Positions 21,397 to 34,803 of a DNA stretch of 64,000 nucleotides are shown here, one piece after another. Origin of the DNA: Boswellia sacra (taxonomy: Eukaryota > Streptophyta > Magnoliopsida > Sapindales > Burseraceae); the NCBI GenBank assembly GCA_013180625.2, contig SNVD02014740.1:26568-90567 (forward strand). The letters are read 5' to 3'. Numbering within the stretch: position 1 is the first letter of the stretch; every line of letters starts with the position of its first letter. A program made the position numbers and the translations under genes. The notes under the pieces are model-generated. The model made no database searches. It saw only the letters and a program-made list of their open reading frames with translations, and was not told the DNA's origin.

Positions 21397-21552
21397 CATT
21401 CAAATATACAAGTAGTTGTGATTGTGGCTCACATCTTCCTCTGGTTTTACGTCCAGTAACGGCTGAAACGCCTTCTATGAGTCGGGGATTTGCTTCCCAT
21501 CCAGTTTTCTTATAAACTGGCAAACAGGGTCGTTTTTAGTCAGATTCCCTAG
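21397..21552 (-). other. Highly conserved block at the end of ORFx (element 1)
   Basis: These 156 bases align without gaps to 57734-57889 of element 2 with about 12 mismatches by eye. The block covers the last ORFx codons, the stop TAG and some 78 bases after it. It is more conserved than the rest of ORFx. Confidence 0.75.
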
Positions 21553-22027
21553 ACTATAAACTGCAATTCATCACGAAATTGTGTCCATAGATTAGGCAAT
21601 TCACGCTGAACAAGTCCACAAGAATGTGACACAAGAGTTATAAAACATTATCCAGCGACTCATTACTCAAACCATTCTTAATAAATGAAAGTTTATCTTC
21701 TCTATTTCTGGACACAAAACCTAATGAACGACAAGTCTGGTTACAATTCCATCTAGCACATTTATAACATACTTGTAACCTTTTCGCTCTTCGCCTCTTG
21801 GCGTAGTAGCTCTTTCCTAGACCAGGCATGTATTTTGCGAGATTAATGTCCGGCTCACCGGACAATCTCACCTTGGCTTCGATAAGCCATCGGATATCAG
21901 CAGGCACATTTAGGAGCATCAATGCCCAAAGTCTAGTCATCCGTACTTTATAAATTTTAAACACAGCATTTTGAGGAAGTGAAGGGAAATATTTACGAAG
22001 GTTCGACAGAAAGATATCGGCATCCAT
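21475..22027 (-). pseudogene. ORFx, small basic Cys-cluster protein (element 1)
   Basis: It is homologous to ORFx of element 2 (57263-57811), starting at ATG 22027 with FPSLPQN close to the start. Conserved features are PADIRWLIEAKV, MPGLGKSYYAKRRRAKRLQVC (a basic, nuclear-signal-like stretch) and the cysteine cluster C-x2-C-x4-C-x3-C (CYKCARWNCNQTC). The frame is broken after SLDNV by a stop at 21640 and further shifts. The remaining C-terminus (KNDPVCQFIRKLDG) is still legible to 21475. I do not recognise the family. It occupies the env-like position after pol. Confidence 0.75.
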
Positions 22028-22439
22028 TGAAGAGAAGAAAAGGAGAGATATTACCATAATGCGATTGAGTCTGTTCTTCTCCAAGATATGCACGTTTCAA
22101 ACCTTCGGCAATGGCTTCAACTCCCCTTCAAATGTTTCCTCAAGCTGTTGCACAAATGAATTCGAAGTACGAAATAATCAAATTAAACAAAGGAAGGAAA
22201 AGAAAAGAGTAGAGACGAAACTAAAGACACATAAAAGAGATAACAACACAATAACAAACAAAAGTAAAAAACAAGTAAAAACAAATAAAAACAAATGAGA
22301 CAGATGTCAAAGAGAGATAAAACCTGATCAATTTGATGGCCTACGAATGGAATCTCCTCGAGACACAAAATTGATCATTACTACCTTATTTTATTTTTCT
22401 TTTCTTTTCTTTTATTTATTTTTCAAAAACATTGGGTTG

Positions 22440-22600
22440 CCTCCCAATAAGCGCTTGGTTTAACGTCCTCAGCCCGACGTTGGTTCCATCATGGGAGGAT
22501 CCAATCTCCGCTGTGCTTCTCTAGTGGGCTTGGATCCTTCTTCCAACAAAAGCATATGGCTGGGCCTTGGATGTTAACAATCATCCACTTAATAGCTGTT
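22440..22600 (-). other. Post-pol remnant marking the pol deletion in element 1
   Basis: Read on the minus strand, the protease/RT linker (LRVHKQ) breaks off at about 22600. It is followed by GACGTTAAACCAAGCGCTTA and TTGGGAGGCAACCCAAT, a sequence I associate with the region after integrase in Athila-like elements. The junction therefore joins early pol to the region after integrase. Confidence 0.6.
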
Positions 22601-24478
22601 TGTGAACTCTAAGTACTCGGACGCATTTCTCTTCTTGTAGTGGTGCAAGGCCCATTTCTATTGTAACTAGCAAAGGATCTTTGTCACCCAAAAACACATG
22701 CCTCAAAGAATCTGGAAGTAGCTTAAGCTCCAAGGTATTGGCTTTCATCACAGAAGGAAGAAGTTTCTCATTAGATAAAAGCAATTCAATGTACGAAACA
22801 TCATACCTGTTTGTGATTATAGCTATAGTCTCATCTAAGCATGCCATAGCTTCCTCCATTTCTTTGGACATTTGTATCAACCTTCTTGGTTCTTTGGAAT
22901 TTTTTGTCCCTATGAGCTCATTAATAGCCATTTCCAATCCATCCTTGCGAGTTAACTCAAAACATTATTGTGGCAAAGAATCAATAATGTCAACTGCAAA
23001 AACAGAATGCAAGTCACTAGGGTACCTCATTGACTCGAAAATATTGAAACGGATCACTTTGCCATCAAACTCCATGGTGAAAGTGCCATCATAAACATTA
23101 ATCTTGGTTCTAGCATTTTTCAAGGATGGTCTCCCTAAAAGAATCGAAGTTGAATTAGGAGATGTCTCATCCTCTATTTTAAGGACACAGAAGTCTGCTG
23201 GGAAAACCAATTGATCCACCTGCACAAGCACATCTTCCACAACTCTTTGGGATATGCATTAAAATGATCAGCAAGTTGAATGGTAATACCAGTTTTTGCA
23301 AAAGGTCCAAGATTTAAAGAAGCATAAATGGAATATGGCATGACATTAATAGATGCTCTTAAATCTAACAGAGCTCTTTCAAACTTGGTATTACCAATGG
23401 TGCATGGAATGGTGAATGTACCTGGATCATTGCATTTCGGAGGAATTTTTCTTTGTAATACAGCTGAAGCATTTTCCCCCACACTTACTTTCTCATTCCT
23501 TTTTAAATTTCTCTTATTGGTGCATAACTCCTTGAGACGCTTTGTATAATGAGGTACTTGCTCGATAGAATCCAGATTTGGTATATTTACCTCGATTTTG
23601 TGAAAAGTCTCCAGGACTTTCTGTTCTTGTTCCTCCTTCATCGATTTTGCAAATCTACTAGGATAAAGTGGAGGAGTAACATATGAAGGAATGGGAGTTA
23701 TAGGATTTACCTGAGAAGTCGATGTTTTGTTCATGGTGGATGTGGTGTCATCTCCTTCATCAGTTTGTGATTTTCCTGCCAAGACATCTAATTGCTCTCC
23801 ACTTTGCGAAGTTATCGCACTAGCGGTCTCGCTTGGATTGATCACTGTTTGGGAAGATAATTTTTCTGAGTCTTGGCCCTCGAATTTGCTCATGCTAGTA
23901 GCCAATTGTCCCATTTGATTTGCCAGGTTTTGAATACTTACCCCAGTTTCCTGCTGGAATTGCATTGTGTTAGTGGCAAGTGCATTAACAATATCCTGGA
24001 GTGACATACCTGAGTTTTCTGGAGCTGGTTGTGGTGCTGGTTGTGGCATTGGTGGTGGTTGCATTTGAAATGGTTGCTGCACTCTAGGTTGATTAAAACC
24101 TTGTGGCCGATTTGGTATGGCATTTGGGACGATTGGTTGATAATTCCAATAACTGAAATTAGAGTGATCTTCCCATCCAGCATTGTAAGTGTTAGAGAAA
24201 GGATCATACCATTGCCTCGTTTGTCTTGGAAATCCACCCATGGCATTGGCTTCTTCCATATATTCTTCTTGTAAAGTTGGATACATGTCGATTGGATGCT
24301 CCATCGTAGAATATATCCCACATTCATAAGATTTTTGCATATCTCCTACAGCCATGTTTTCCATAAGAGAGGTTAGATCAGAAAGTTGTTGTTCAATGTT
24401 CGGAGTGCTTACCTCATTTACTCTCCATGGTACTTGTGGCTCAAATCCGCTACTGAATTGATAGAAGTTTACTGCCAT
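22581..24478 (-). pseudogene. gag C-terminus and protease remnant of element 1
   Basis: From ATG 24478 the frame encodes a Gln/Pro-rich gag tail (YDPFSNTYNAGW, SNFSYWNYQP) and then the protease centre ALLDLRASINVMPYS. The usual DTG or DSG is DLR here; DLG is common in Athila. After a frameshift near 23245 it continues as VFPADFCVL and ILLGRPSLKNARTKI. Another break near 22950 leads into the linker before reverse transcriptase, which ends at 22581. The capsid half of gag and the rest of pol are absent. Confidence 0.8.
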
Positions 24479-24568
24479 ATTGTCTAAACACAAACAATCA
24501 GAAAAGAAAAACAAAGAAAATTATGAATCAACAATGAAAACAAAATAACAAATCGATTAGAAAATCAA

Positions 24569-24586
24569 TCCCCGGCAACGGCGCCA
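24569..24586 (-). other. Primer-binding site of element 1
   Basis: TGGCGCCGTTGCCGGGGA on the minus strand, six bases after the 5' LTR end, is complementary to the 3' end of plant tRNA-Asp. This is the usual primer of Athila elements. Element 2 has the same site. Confidence 0.8.
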
Positions 24587-24592
24587 AAAACT

Positions 24593-26000
24593 TGATGCGT
24601 TCGAAACTAGCAAGTATACTAGTAGCACAAGTAATAAAGTGATAAGTAGATATCGTTCCCACGAGGATTGATTCTAATTGAATTCGTTATTTTCCAGCAA
24701 CGATAAACTAAACAGGGGGGGTGTTGTTGAATGATTAACTAAATGAAATAAGAATGCAAATTAAGAATAACAAAACAGAAGTTAATTTGAATGAAAGATC
24801 AATGAGAGACACTTGGTTAAGGGTTCTTTCTCTGCCACCAGATATGAATTTGTGAATTAACATAGAATTGTAATCCAATTACAGCATTGAAGTTATCAAC
24901 CGTAGATAACAACAAGCTCTGTTATCCCAATCTTTCCTACTTTGTTGTTAAATAAAACAAGCTCTTTATTTAATCTCTATCCATTAAACAACCTAGAACA
25001 AGCTCTCTGAGTTTAATTCAATGGATGCATTATGATAAGAAAGATAGGTTGATCTAAGCAAGAAACACACAAGCTCGGATTATTTAACTTAGGTTGTATT
25101 CTCCAATTGCAATCTCTGATCACAATTTTGCTACTAAGGATTAGAAATTCAAGACAATTACGGATCAAGATTTCTAGTCTAGCAATAGATAACAACCAGA
25201 TTATATTCAGTTGGTCATTCGAAATACAATCCAGCAAGCAATCATAAGCATTAGACATGGGAAAATACAAGCAACTTCAATTAGAGAATTGGATAACAAC
25301 TTCTTGTACAATCAACTCACAAAATCCATATCAAGGGCTTTGAAATCACCCTCAACCAATTCAGATTTAGTTACACATATTCAGACAGAATACAAATACA
25401 ATACAATATGGAGACATTCCAGAAAATGAGAGGGAAAGGGAAACTTAGCAAATTTGATGAAATCTATTAGGATTTGTAGTTCTTCCTCTTTCCAAGCCTT
25501 CAATCTCCTTCAAGAACTCCAATAAATGAGAGAAATCCAAAGATGCAGCCTCCTCCACGTTCTTCCCTCTTCAAGTTATGAAAATAAAACCCTAAAATGT
25601 GTTTAAATACTCTGCTACAGTGAATTGCTACAGTGCCCCGTATTATACATGCTACAGTGACTTGTGGAATTATATTTCTATACATCTAACACTGTTTTGA
25701 TTACAACTTTTGGTACACTGAATGGATTTATAAACCGTAAATTTCTCCAGACAATAGACTTCGAGAGCTTTCCAACGGTATATAACATGTCATCGGGTTC
25801 ATTGTATATCAATACAATTAAATCCGAGAAGATCACTGACTAGCAGAGGTGAAAATGAAGGGTTTTACTCCATTTTTGTGCAAGTTGCTCAAAAACTCCT
25901 ACAAACATCAAAACACACAAAAACATAAAAATACAACGGAATGTAGCAAAGAAACATGGACGAATTGATATAAAAGTAATACATAAATAGACACCTATCA
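24593..26000 (-). repeat. 5' LTR of element 1
   Basis: 1,408 bases, with minus-strand ends TGATAGGTGTC and CGAACGCATCA. It matches 16709-18149 except for scattered substitutions, small indels and the adapter inserted in the other copy. Confidence 0.9.
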
Positions 26001-29000
26001 ACAAACACATACATTAAAGTTCATAATTTGCCAATACATAATGTCCTTATGGTTTGTTTTATGAAAAAGAAAATTCAGCATCATACCATGTCATCTATAA
26101 AAAATCTTTTGCGAAATAGACTCATCAAATCACTTTGTTAATTTTGTAAGCCTGCACAATTAAATACTAACATATGGATCAATAATTACCCTTGATTTTT
26201 GGTTTAACTTGAAGCAAAGAATGATTATACATTTTTTATTAATCACGCCCTCAAAGTTGTTTGTTTTTCATCAATCATACCCTAAAAGTAATGATTTGAG
26301 AGATGAAAATGATGATCTGAAGACAACTTCAGGGATGTAATTGATGAAAAATGGATAGTCGTTCTTTGCTTGAAATTGAGTCAAAACTCGAGGATACTCA
26401 TATAATTACCCCATTAACATATCATCATGAGTGGTTAATTATTAATATTCTTTGAATCTTCTTTCCAGAGCATTATTGTTCAATAAGCATTTTAAAAGTT
26501 TGTCTTTGCCATCATCAACCATTTTAGTTTGATCCTTTAATGGCTTTAGATATCATGTTCTGTCTTGATATCTACATCGTTTGTAGTCTTGTCCATAAGT
26601 TGTTTCATAGAATCCATATTTTTCCAACAATTAATATTAGCTCAGGTTTCACTATATGAAATAGTAAGATAAAATTTGACGTATTATCAGATCATTATGT
26701 TGATATAGTTTGTGTAACCATTCATACTCTGCCACGTGTTAAATGGTAGTTGAATATTAGTTTTTTCAGTTTCAAAATTGATTTGTTTCCCCTTCCTCCC
26801 TTTACTAATCCATTTAAACCACAAAGGTTTTATTTTAATGATTACCCGTAATACTGTAATGATATTTAATTGCATGAACTAACCAAATCAATAAATAACT
26901 TCGTCTGCTTGTCTGCAAATACATGTCTCTTTTCTTATCTTATAGATGATTTTGATATAAATCTCGCATTGTTTTATATGAGTACTAGCAAAACTTAAAC
27001 TAAGCCTAAGCTCATCCCTTTAGTCTTATGTCATTACCAGAGAATTTTGTACAAGAACCTGTGTGGCTTAAATCGCTACAAATTTGCTTAATAATGCATC
27101 AAACCCAACCTAACTTACCTCGAGGTTCAAAAAAGAGAATAGGGACACAAGAAATAAAAGAATGAGGAGTTGTATTATCATATGACCTAAAAGATGCTTA
27201 AAAGCTAATTCCCATGACAAGTTACCTAAACAAATGAGGTTGCCTATCTACAAGGATCTGATGATCTAGAAGAATCTTCTCCAAAATCTCCGTCCATAGA
27301 TCTAAGCAAAAAGATTATAACTATCAAAAAAATTTTTTTTGACTGATATTAGAATTAAGAAGTACTCAATCCACAAATTATATTTTTTATTAAAAATTTT
27401 TCGTGAAAAAGGTATGCATAAATATTTTTTTATCTATCCTTAATATTTCAAGGATTCCTATAAAACATTTTTTTAATATATATGACTTTTTTTTTAAAAA
27501 AAAGGTCAATAATAATGAAGTAAATTCCGAAAAATTAATGAAACAAAATTCACTTCATTTCAATTTGAAAAAAAAAAGGAAAAAGAAAAAAGTTGACTTC
27601 TTAAGAAAACTCAGGCTCCGTAAATTCAATATTTAGTTCACCATTTACGGCAATCAAATCTTATTGTTTAATCTTTGCACTTACTATAAATAATTCACGT
27701 ACTTTATATATTTATTCACAATATCTTTCAGATCTACTGCTACAACATGAAGATATGAGTTGTACAAGTGCTAATAATTGGGCTGTTGATATCGTCTTAT
27801 TCCTAGAAGTTTCCTTGTTAGTTTAGGATATCTTATTATGTTTAGAAGTTACTTTGGCTCTAACTAGGTCTAGAGGCTTCCATCGAAGGTTGGAGACTCT
27901 TTTAACATTTTTATAGGCTTCATAAACCTTCCACAATTTATCTAGAGGCTGACAGACCTTTCTAGATGATTTCTTTTTTTTTTTTTTTTCATGTAATCTT
28001 TGTATCCTTCTAGAAACTTCTGGATAGCAGCATTGAAATCTTTACGAAGAGAGCATTCCAAAATACCTTGATCAAACGTGCAAGACATGACACTTGACAG
28101 TCTGTTTTTGCTTCGGTTATTGCTTGTTGATCGTATTAATTCACAAGTGTCATTGGCTTCTATTCAAGCAAATTAATGAACTTCTTTCAATAAAAAAAAT
28201 TAAAGGCCTTCTAGTCTTGAACTTTCAGTCGACTGAAATATATTTATCAGCCCAAATCAATTTCCTTTCTTTTATATAATTTTCAGTTTTATTGAAAGGT
28301 CTAAAAAACACTATTACTAGTCCACTCATAAGTGCGGGAATAAGATTAAATTAGTGAGAGAGACTTTAATTTTAAAATTTGATAATTATTAATATTCGGT
28401 GCGCCTCACTAGTCAAAGCTTTGATACCCACAATTTACACATAGGAGATCAAGATATTACATTGTGAAGATGTATCAAGAACGCAAAAGACTCATTCCCA
28501 AAGTTAAATGCTGGATTTCTATTTCTTGGTGAGTGGTTTTGAACTAAATATCTCAATCAATTGTCAACGAGAGAAAAATATTATTTCATTTGTAATAATA
28601 TTATACTTATAAAATTTACGTTCGAAATTTATTTACAAACTTGTCTCCCTTAAAATTGGGGTTTTTTTTTTGTTATTTATTATAAGTGAAGCGGTTTTAG
28701 AAAATTTTAAGTAGAATTTTGTAAAAAGTTTCAAACCATTTTGCTAAAAGAAAGAACCTATGTATAGAGCCCCATAATTCTCGATTTGAATATTGAAACT
28801 TTGTTAATATATTTCCTTATACTAAAATTTATTTGTTGATATCTTTTTGACGGAGAAGAAGAAAAAATTGAAAGTGGTAGGAGACAACTACTGTTTCAGG
28901 CAATCGATTTTTTTTTAATATGAAATCTTCAAGAAAGAAAAAACATGAACATAGACATGAACATATTTGTTTTCATTTTGTGTAATTAGATATTTATTTT

Positions 29001-29760
29001 CTCACAATTATTTTCAAAACATTTTTAAATAATAATTTTTTGAATAAAAAATATTTAGATTCTAAAAAAAATTATTTAAAATCATAGCTTTCTTTTTTGA
29101 AAATTATAAAATCACATAAAATTAATTGGCTTTTATGATAGATATTAAATATTTTTTTTTAAATCTTTTGACATATCATAATAGTTTTAGATTCAAATAC
29201 AATTACAAATAAAATTTTATTTTGTCAGTTCTAAAATAAGTTTGGGATTTGTTAGTTTCTTATCATATTTATTATAATAAAAGTTATAGATCATTATCAT
29301 ATCAACAATAATTTTATACAATTAAGTTATATAACTTAAACCTACATAATTAAATATGGCAAAATCATTATATAAGTGGTTCATTACCACATTATTCATT
29401 AAAAGTCCCTTATTTATTTTTTATTTCTACCAATCTAATATATATGTGTATGTATTATTACTTTAAAATCAAATTATATTTTCATATATTTTTAATTTTA
29501 TGGATATCAAAATGATTTAAGAAAATACAAGAGACTGATTGGTTTCAAGTGAAAACGTTTTCAACCCATTTAAGATACAAGACAAATAAGAAAAAGGAAA
29601 AAACGGGTATTTTAACGTCGTTATCCAAGCTAAGGGTTTGACTGAAATTTTCAAAACTAGAGGAGTTCCAAGCTTCACTTAAACCTTATGGGTGTACAAT
29701 AAGTGAAAAGACCGAATTGGGCCTGGGTTTTATAACCATCCAAGCCCAAACCAGAATATG
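26001..29760. other. Intergenic DNA between element 1 and HSP70
   Basis: AT-rich DNA with no recognisable gene. It contains the MITE-like element at 26183-26408. The last few hundred bases hold the distal HSP70 promoter. Confidence 0.5.
26183..26408. mobile_element. 226-bp fold-back MITE
   Basis: The left half (TTTAACTTGAAGCAAAGAAT, then CATTTTTTATTAATCACG) pairs with the right half read in reverse (CAATTTCAAGCAAAGAACG, then CATTTTTCATCAATTACA). There is no open frame, and no target duplication is certain. Confidence 0.6.
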
Positions 29761-29771
29761 AAAAAGTCCAG

Positions 29772-29993
29772 CCAATCAACAGTTGCATAAACTCCACGTG
29801 AGCTTGGGTTTACAAGTAATTACACCCTTCTAGAGCTTGATTGCTTGAAGAACAAATCAGCTACTTTCTCCAGAAGTTTCTATTCAATCTAGTCTTCTCC
29901 GTTACTTTCTAGACTCCTCCAATGAAATACTTCTTCTACTGCTCTCCGGAAATAGCTTCACAAATCGCCCGTCGCTCTCACCAATTATATAAA
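29772..29993 (+). promoter_or_regulatory. Heat-shock promoter of HSP70
   Basis: A CCAAT box lies at 29772 and a G-box CACGTG at 29795. HSE-like units follow: TTCTAGAGCTTG at 29828, GAAGTTTC at 29873 and TTCTAGACTCC at 29907. A TATA box, TATATAAA, is at 29986-29993, about 157 bases before the ATG. Clustered GAA/TTC half-sites are the binding sites of heat-shock factors, so heat induction is expected. Confidence 0.65.
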
Positions 29994-30150
29994 CTCACTT
30001 CCCCGTCAACTCATTGCACTCAGACGGAAAGCAGACAGCTACAAACAAAACAAAATCTAAGACAGCCAACCAATTTCTTTCTTTACTTCTTTTCGACAAA
30101 CAAGAAGACGCTTTTAATAAACGCTTTTTCGGAAACAAGATTTTTGCATA

Positions 30151-32118
30151 ATGGCTCCGAAAACTGAAGGCAAGGCTATCGGCATTGACCTTGGCACCAC
30201 CTATAGCTGCGTTGGAGTGTGGCAGAATGACCGCGTGGAGATCATAGCTAATGATCAGGGCAATAGAACCACTCCTTCTTACGTTGCCTTCACTGACACT
30301 GAACGTTTGATAGGGGATGCGGCCAAGAACCAGGTTGCTATGAACCCTCAAAACACTGTTTTCGACGCTAAACGTCTCATTGGGAGGAGATTCTCCGACC
30401 CAGCTGTGCAGAGTGATATGAAGCTCTGGCCTTTCAAGGTAGTGGCGGGGCCTGGTGATAAGCCGATGATTGTGGTTACGTATAAAGGGGAGGAGAAGCA
30501 GTTTGCTGCTGAAGAGATTTCCTCTATGGTGTTGACCAAGATGAGGGAGATTGCTGAGGCTTATCTGGGTCATTCTGTGAAGAATGCTGTGATTACTGTT
30601 CCGGCTTATTTTAATGACTCGCAGAGGCAAGCTACGAAAGATGCCGGAGCTATAGCTGGACTGAATGTGATGAGGATTATCAATGAGCCGACTGCAGCTG
30701 CTATTGCTTACGGCTTGGATAAAAAGGCTTCAAGGTCTGGTGAGAAGAACGTGCTTATTTTTGATCTTGGTGGAGGCACTTTCGATGTTTCTTTGTTGAC
30801 GATTGAGGAGGGAATTTTTGAAGTGAAGGCTACTGCTGGTGATACTCATCTTGGAGGTGAGGATTTTGATAACAGGCTTGTCAATCATTTTGTTGCGGAG
30901 TTCAAGAGGAAGCATAAGAAGGATATTAGCGGGAATGCTAGAGCTTTGAGGCGGTTGAGGACTGCGTGTGAGAGGGCTAAGAGGACTTTGTCTTCCACCA
31001 CGCAGACTACAATCGAGATTGATTCACTCTATGAAGGTATTGATTTCTATTCTACTATTACCAGAGCAAGATTTGAAGAGCTAAACATGGACTTGTTCAG
31101 AAAGTGTATGGAACCCGTGGAGAAATGTCTCCGCGATTCCAAGATTGATAAGAGTCAGGTTCATGACATTGTTCTCGTTGGTGGGTCAACAAGAATTCCC
31201 AAAGTCCAGCAGCTACTGCAAGATTTCTTCAATGGCAAGGAACTCTGTAAGAGCATCAACCCCGATGAGGCTGTCGCGTATGGAGCTGCTGTTCAGGCTG
31301 CTATTCTGAGTGGTGAAGGCAACGAGAAGGTTCAAGATTTGCTTCTTCTGGATGTCACACCTCTCAGTCTTGGTATTGAGACTGCTGGTGGTGTAATGAC
31401 AGTCTTGATTCCAAGAAACACAACAATTCCCACAAAGAAGGAGCAAGTTTTCTCGACCTACTCTGATAATCAGCCTGGAGTGTTGATTCAAGTGTATGAA
31501 GGTGAAAGGGCAAGGACGAAGGACAACAATCTGCTCGGAAAATTCGAGCTCACGGGCATTCTACCAGCTCCTAGAGGTGTTCCTCAGATCAATGTGTGCT
31601 TCGACATTGATGCAAATGGCATATTGAATGTATCTGCTGAAGATAAGACGGCTGGAGTGAAGAACAAGATTACTATTACGAATGATAAGGGAAGATTGAG
31701 CAAGGAGGAGATAGAGAGGATGGTTCAGGAGGCAGAGAGGTACAGGGCAGAGGATGAGGAAGTGAAGAAGAAAGTGGATGCCAAGAACTCGCTGGAGAAT
31801 TATGCATACAATATGAGGAACACTGTGAAGGATGAGAAGATTGGAGGAAAGCTTGATCCTGCAGACAAGAAGAAGATCGAGAAGGCAATTGATGAAGCTA
31901 TTGAATGGCTTGACAGGAACCAACTGGCGGAAGTCGAAGAATTCGAAGACAAGTTAAAGGAGCTGGAGGGCTTGTGCAATCCAATAATTGCGAAGATGTA
32001 TCAAGGAGCTGGTGGGGATGTACCGATGGGCGGCGGTGCTGACATGCCGAACGGCACCTATGGCAAGGCGGGTTCTGGTGCCACTGGCGCTGGGCCTAAG
32101 ATCGAAGAAGTTGATTAA
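30151..32118 (+). CDS. HSP70: Cytosolic heat shock protein 70 chaperone
   Basis: This ATP-dependent chaperone binds exposed hydrophobic segments, works with J-domain partners, and helps refold or deliver proteins in the cytosol and nucleus. The 655-residue frame is intact. It begins [20 protein letters not shown] and keeps the Hsp70 signatures IDLGTTYS (residue 12 on), [14 protein letters not shown] (about 205) and [14 protein letters not shown] (about 342). The C-terminus GPKIEEVD is the cytosolic tail that binds TPR co-chaperones. It has no intron, whereas constitutive plant cytosolic HSP70s usually have one early in the frame. Together with the HSE-rich promoter this suggests a stress-inducible copy. 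The long antisense frame over its 5' half is a shadow. Confidence 0.97.
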   Translation: MAPKTEGKAIGIDLGTTYSCVGVWQNDRVEIIANDQGNRTTPSYVAFTDTERLIGDAAKNQVAMNPQNTVFDAKRLIGRRFSDPAVQSDMKLWPFKVVAGPGDKPMIVVTYKGEEKQFAAEEISSMVLTKMREIAEAYLGHSVKNAVITVPAYFNDSQRQATKDAGAIAGLNVMRIINEPTAAAIAYGLDKKASRSGEKNVLIFDLGGGTFDVSLLTIEEGIFEVKATAGDTHLGGEDFDNRLVNHFVAEFKRKHKKDISGNARALRRLRTACERAKRTLSSTTQTTIEIDSLYEGIDFYSTITRARFEELNMDLFRKCMEPVEKCLRDSKIDKSQVHDIVLVGGSTRIPKVQQLLQDFFNGKELCKSINPDEAVAYGAAVQAAILSGEGNEKVQDLLLLDVTPLSLGIETAGGVMTVLIPRNTTIPTKKEQVFSTYSDNQPGVLIQVYEGERARTKDNNLLGKFELTGILPAPRGVPQINVCFDIDANGILNVSAEDKTAGVKNKITITNDKGRLSKEEIERMVQEAERYRAEDEEVKKKVDAKNSLENYAYNMRNTVKDEKIGGKLDPADKKKIEKAIDEAIEWLDRNQLAEVEEFEDKLKELEGLCNPIIAKMYQGAGGDVPMGGGADMPNGTYGKAGSGATGAGPKIEEVD

Positions 32119-33291
<1,173 letters not shown>

Positions 33292-33657
33292 TAACATTAT
33301 TTGGAGGCAACGTTTTGAGAGAGTTTTTATTTTCGTTTCCTTGAAAGGGCTGTGATGAGATTTTTTTTTTGTTGGAATGTGATTGCGTAAATTCGGTTTG
33401 GAGGTCAGTGTGGTGGTGGTTGTGATGAGATTTTCCAGTGGCATCTGATTGTGCGAATTTGGTTTTGGGGTGACAATGGTAGATCGGTGGTGTTAATGAT
33501 GAAATTTTTTCGGATGATATCAATTCGGCTGGTGGCGTGGTGATGCTGGGGTGCAGCGGGCCGTGGTGATGATGCTGGGGTTTAGTGGGATGAAGTGGTG
33601 GTGGAGATTTTATGTGGAATTTTCAGTTTTTTCTTAAAAAATTAAGATCCATTTGGA

Positions 33658-33912
33658 TTGAACCCTTCCTCAGAACGTGTAGCAGAATTAGAAGTTGGGA
33701 TACAAGAAAAATTTGTGGAGTTGATGGGCCGCAATCGTAAAGACCCTGATGTTTTAGCTGCAGTCGAAGCTGCACATCGGGAAAGCAACAACCTCTCTAT
33801 TATGGAATTCCCTTGGAACGATTTTAGCACAAATGAGATAAACAGTATAATCTGTCGTGAAGCTCTGACTATTCATAATCCACTTGATGAGCAAATTCAG
33901 GCTCACCCTTGA
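33658..33912 (+). pseudogene. Coding-like fragment of unknown origin
   Basis: The open frame has normal protein composition (VAELEVGIQEKFVELMGRN, then DPDVLAAVEAAHRES, ending NPLDEQIQAHP) and is less AT-rich than its surroundings. I do not recognise a family. No splice sites or partner exons could be assigned. It may be a gene remnant in this debris-rich interval, or chance. Confidence 0.3.
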
Positions 33913-34327
33913 TGTTGCCAGCCATCGTACCAATATTAGGGCAGCATGTAATGGAATAGATTTTTTTAATTATAATTATAATTAAATATTTAATTAATAT
34001 TTATTAGCTTAATTGGCCTAACTTGGTATGATTATCATTTTGCTTTTACAGCGCTTTAAGTTAACGGTGAAATCAGATCTCAGGGCGAAGTACATATTTC
34101 TGAAAAGCTAGAGATGGAACTGATTTAGTCCTAACTTCAGGGGTCAAATTATAATCCTTGGCAAATGAATCCCTAGTTCCGTACGATGGAAAGAGAGTGA
34201 GAGAGTGGAGGTAATCTAATTCTAGCTCCGCTCTCTGGCGCCAAGGTCCTCCCAGATACCCTAACTCAACACCCACCACCCGTCAAGTAACCTCCTCAAA
34301 CCTACCAACACTGACTCGACCCCAGTC

Positions 34328-34803
34328 ATGATTCGGGTGCCGAATGGCCTCTCAACCCAGAGAAAGTCTGGGCCAGTATCAGCCGAAGAAGAAGCAAAAA
34401 TGTTTGCAAATGCGAGTCCAGCAAAAGAGGCATGAAAGCGATAAGGAAGATTATTTGACTGAGACTGAGTGGGCTGTAGGGGGTTTGGAGAGTGCAAGTT
34501 CTTGCGTGAAATGTTTTTAGAGGATGATATTTTGAGGGGCTACTGTGAGAAGAACTGTGAGAATGGTGATTCTTGTTGCTTGGTTTGTGGCTGTATTGGG
34601 AAGGAAGTTAACAACAAGTATAAAGATTGTTTAGGCCTCGTTCAGCATGCAATTTCGATTTCAAAAGCAAAAAGAAAGAGGGTTCATAGAGCTTTCGGGC
34701 AAGTAGTTTGTAGAGCTCTGGGATGGGAATTGATAGGTCGCAAGTGATCGTGTTGAAGAGTGAGCTGCTTGGTAAATCGTTGGTCAATCCGAGTGTGACC
34801 CAG
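34328..34803 (+). pseudogene. Decayed first exon of a Cys-rich (C2H2-like) plant protein
   Basis: A legible protein starts at ATG 34328 (MIRVPNGLSTQRKSGPVSAE). It continues after frameshifts as DYLTETEWAVGGLESASSC, DGDSCCLVCG-type cysteines and KRKRVHRAFGQVVCRALGW. A last shift leads to IDRSQVIVLKSELLGKSL, ending PSVTQ just before GTAATG, a probable donor. At least three frameshifts break it. The family call rests on the paired cysteines and the basic HRAFGQ segment, and is tentative. No further exons were found. Confidence 0.45.

Larger units (their letters stand above)
16709..26000 (-). mobile_element. Deleted Athila-like Ty3/gypsy retrotransposon carrying ORFx and LOG (element 1)
   Basis: The element is read on the minus strand. 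Order: 5' LTR 26000-24593, tRNA-Asp-type primer site, gag remnant with protease, ORFx, a G-box repeat array, an intronless LOG copy, a polypurine tract and 3' LTR 18149-16709. The gag N-terminal half and nearly all of pol (reverse transcriptase, RNase H, integrase) are missing, so it could not have moved on its own. The protease DLxAS-type centre and the primer site match the Athila lineage. I find no matching 5-base target duplication (CCTTA on one side, ACAAA on the other). Confidence 0.85.

Noticed and set aside
23174..24514. The gag/protease of element 1 as an intact host gene
   Set aside because: It has the Athila gag tail and protease centre, lies between LTRs and is frameshifted.
29995..30630. 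A 211-residue antisense open frame over the HSP70 5' half
   Set aside because: It is a codon-bias shadow of the conserved HSP70 frame, with no domain or promoter. Such antisense frames are common in HSP70 genes.
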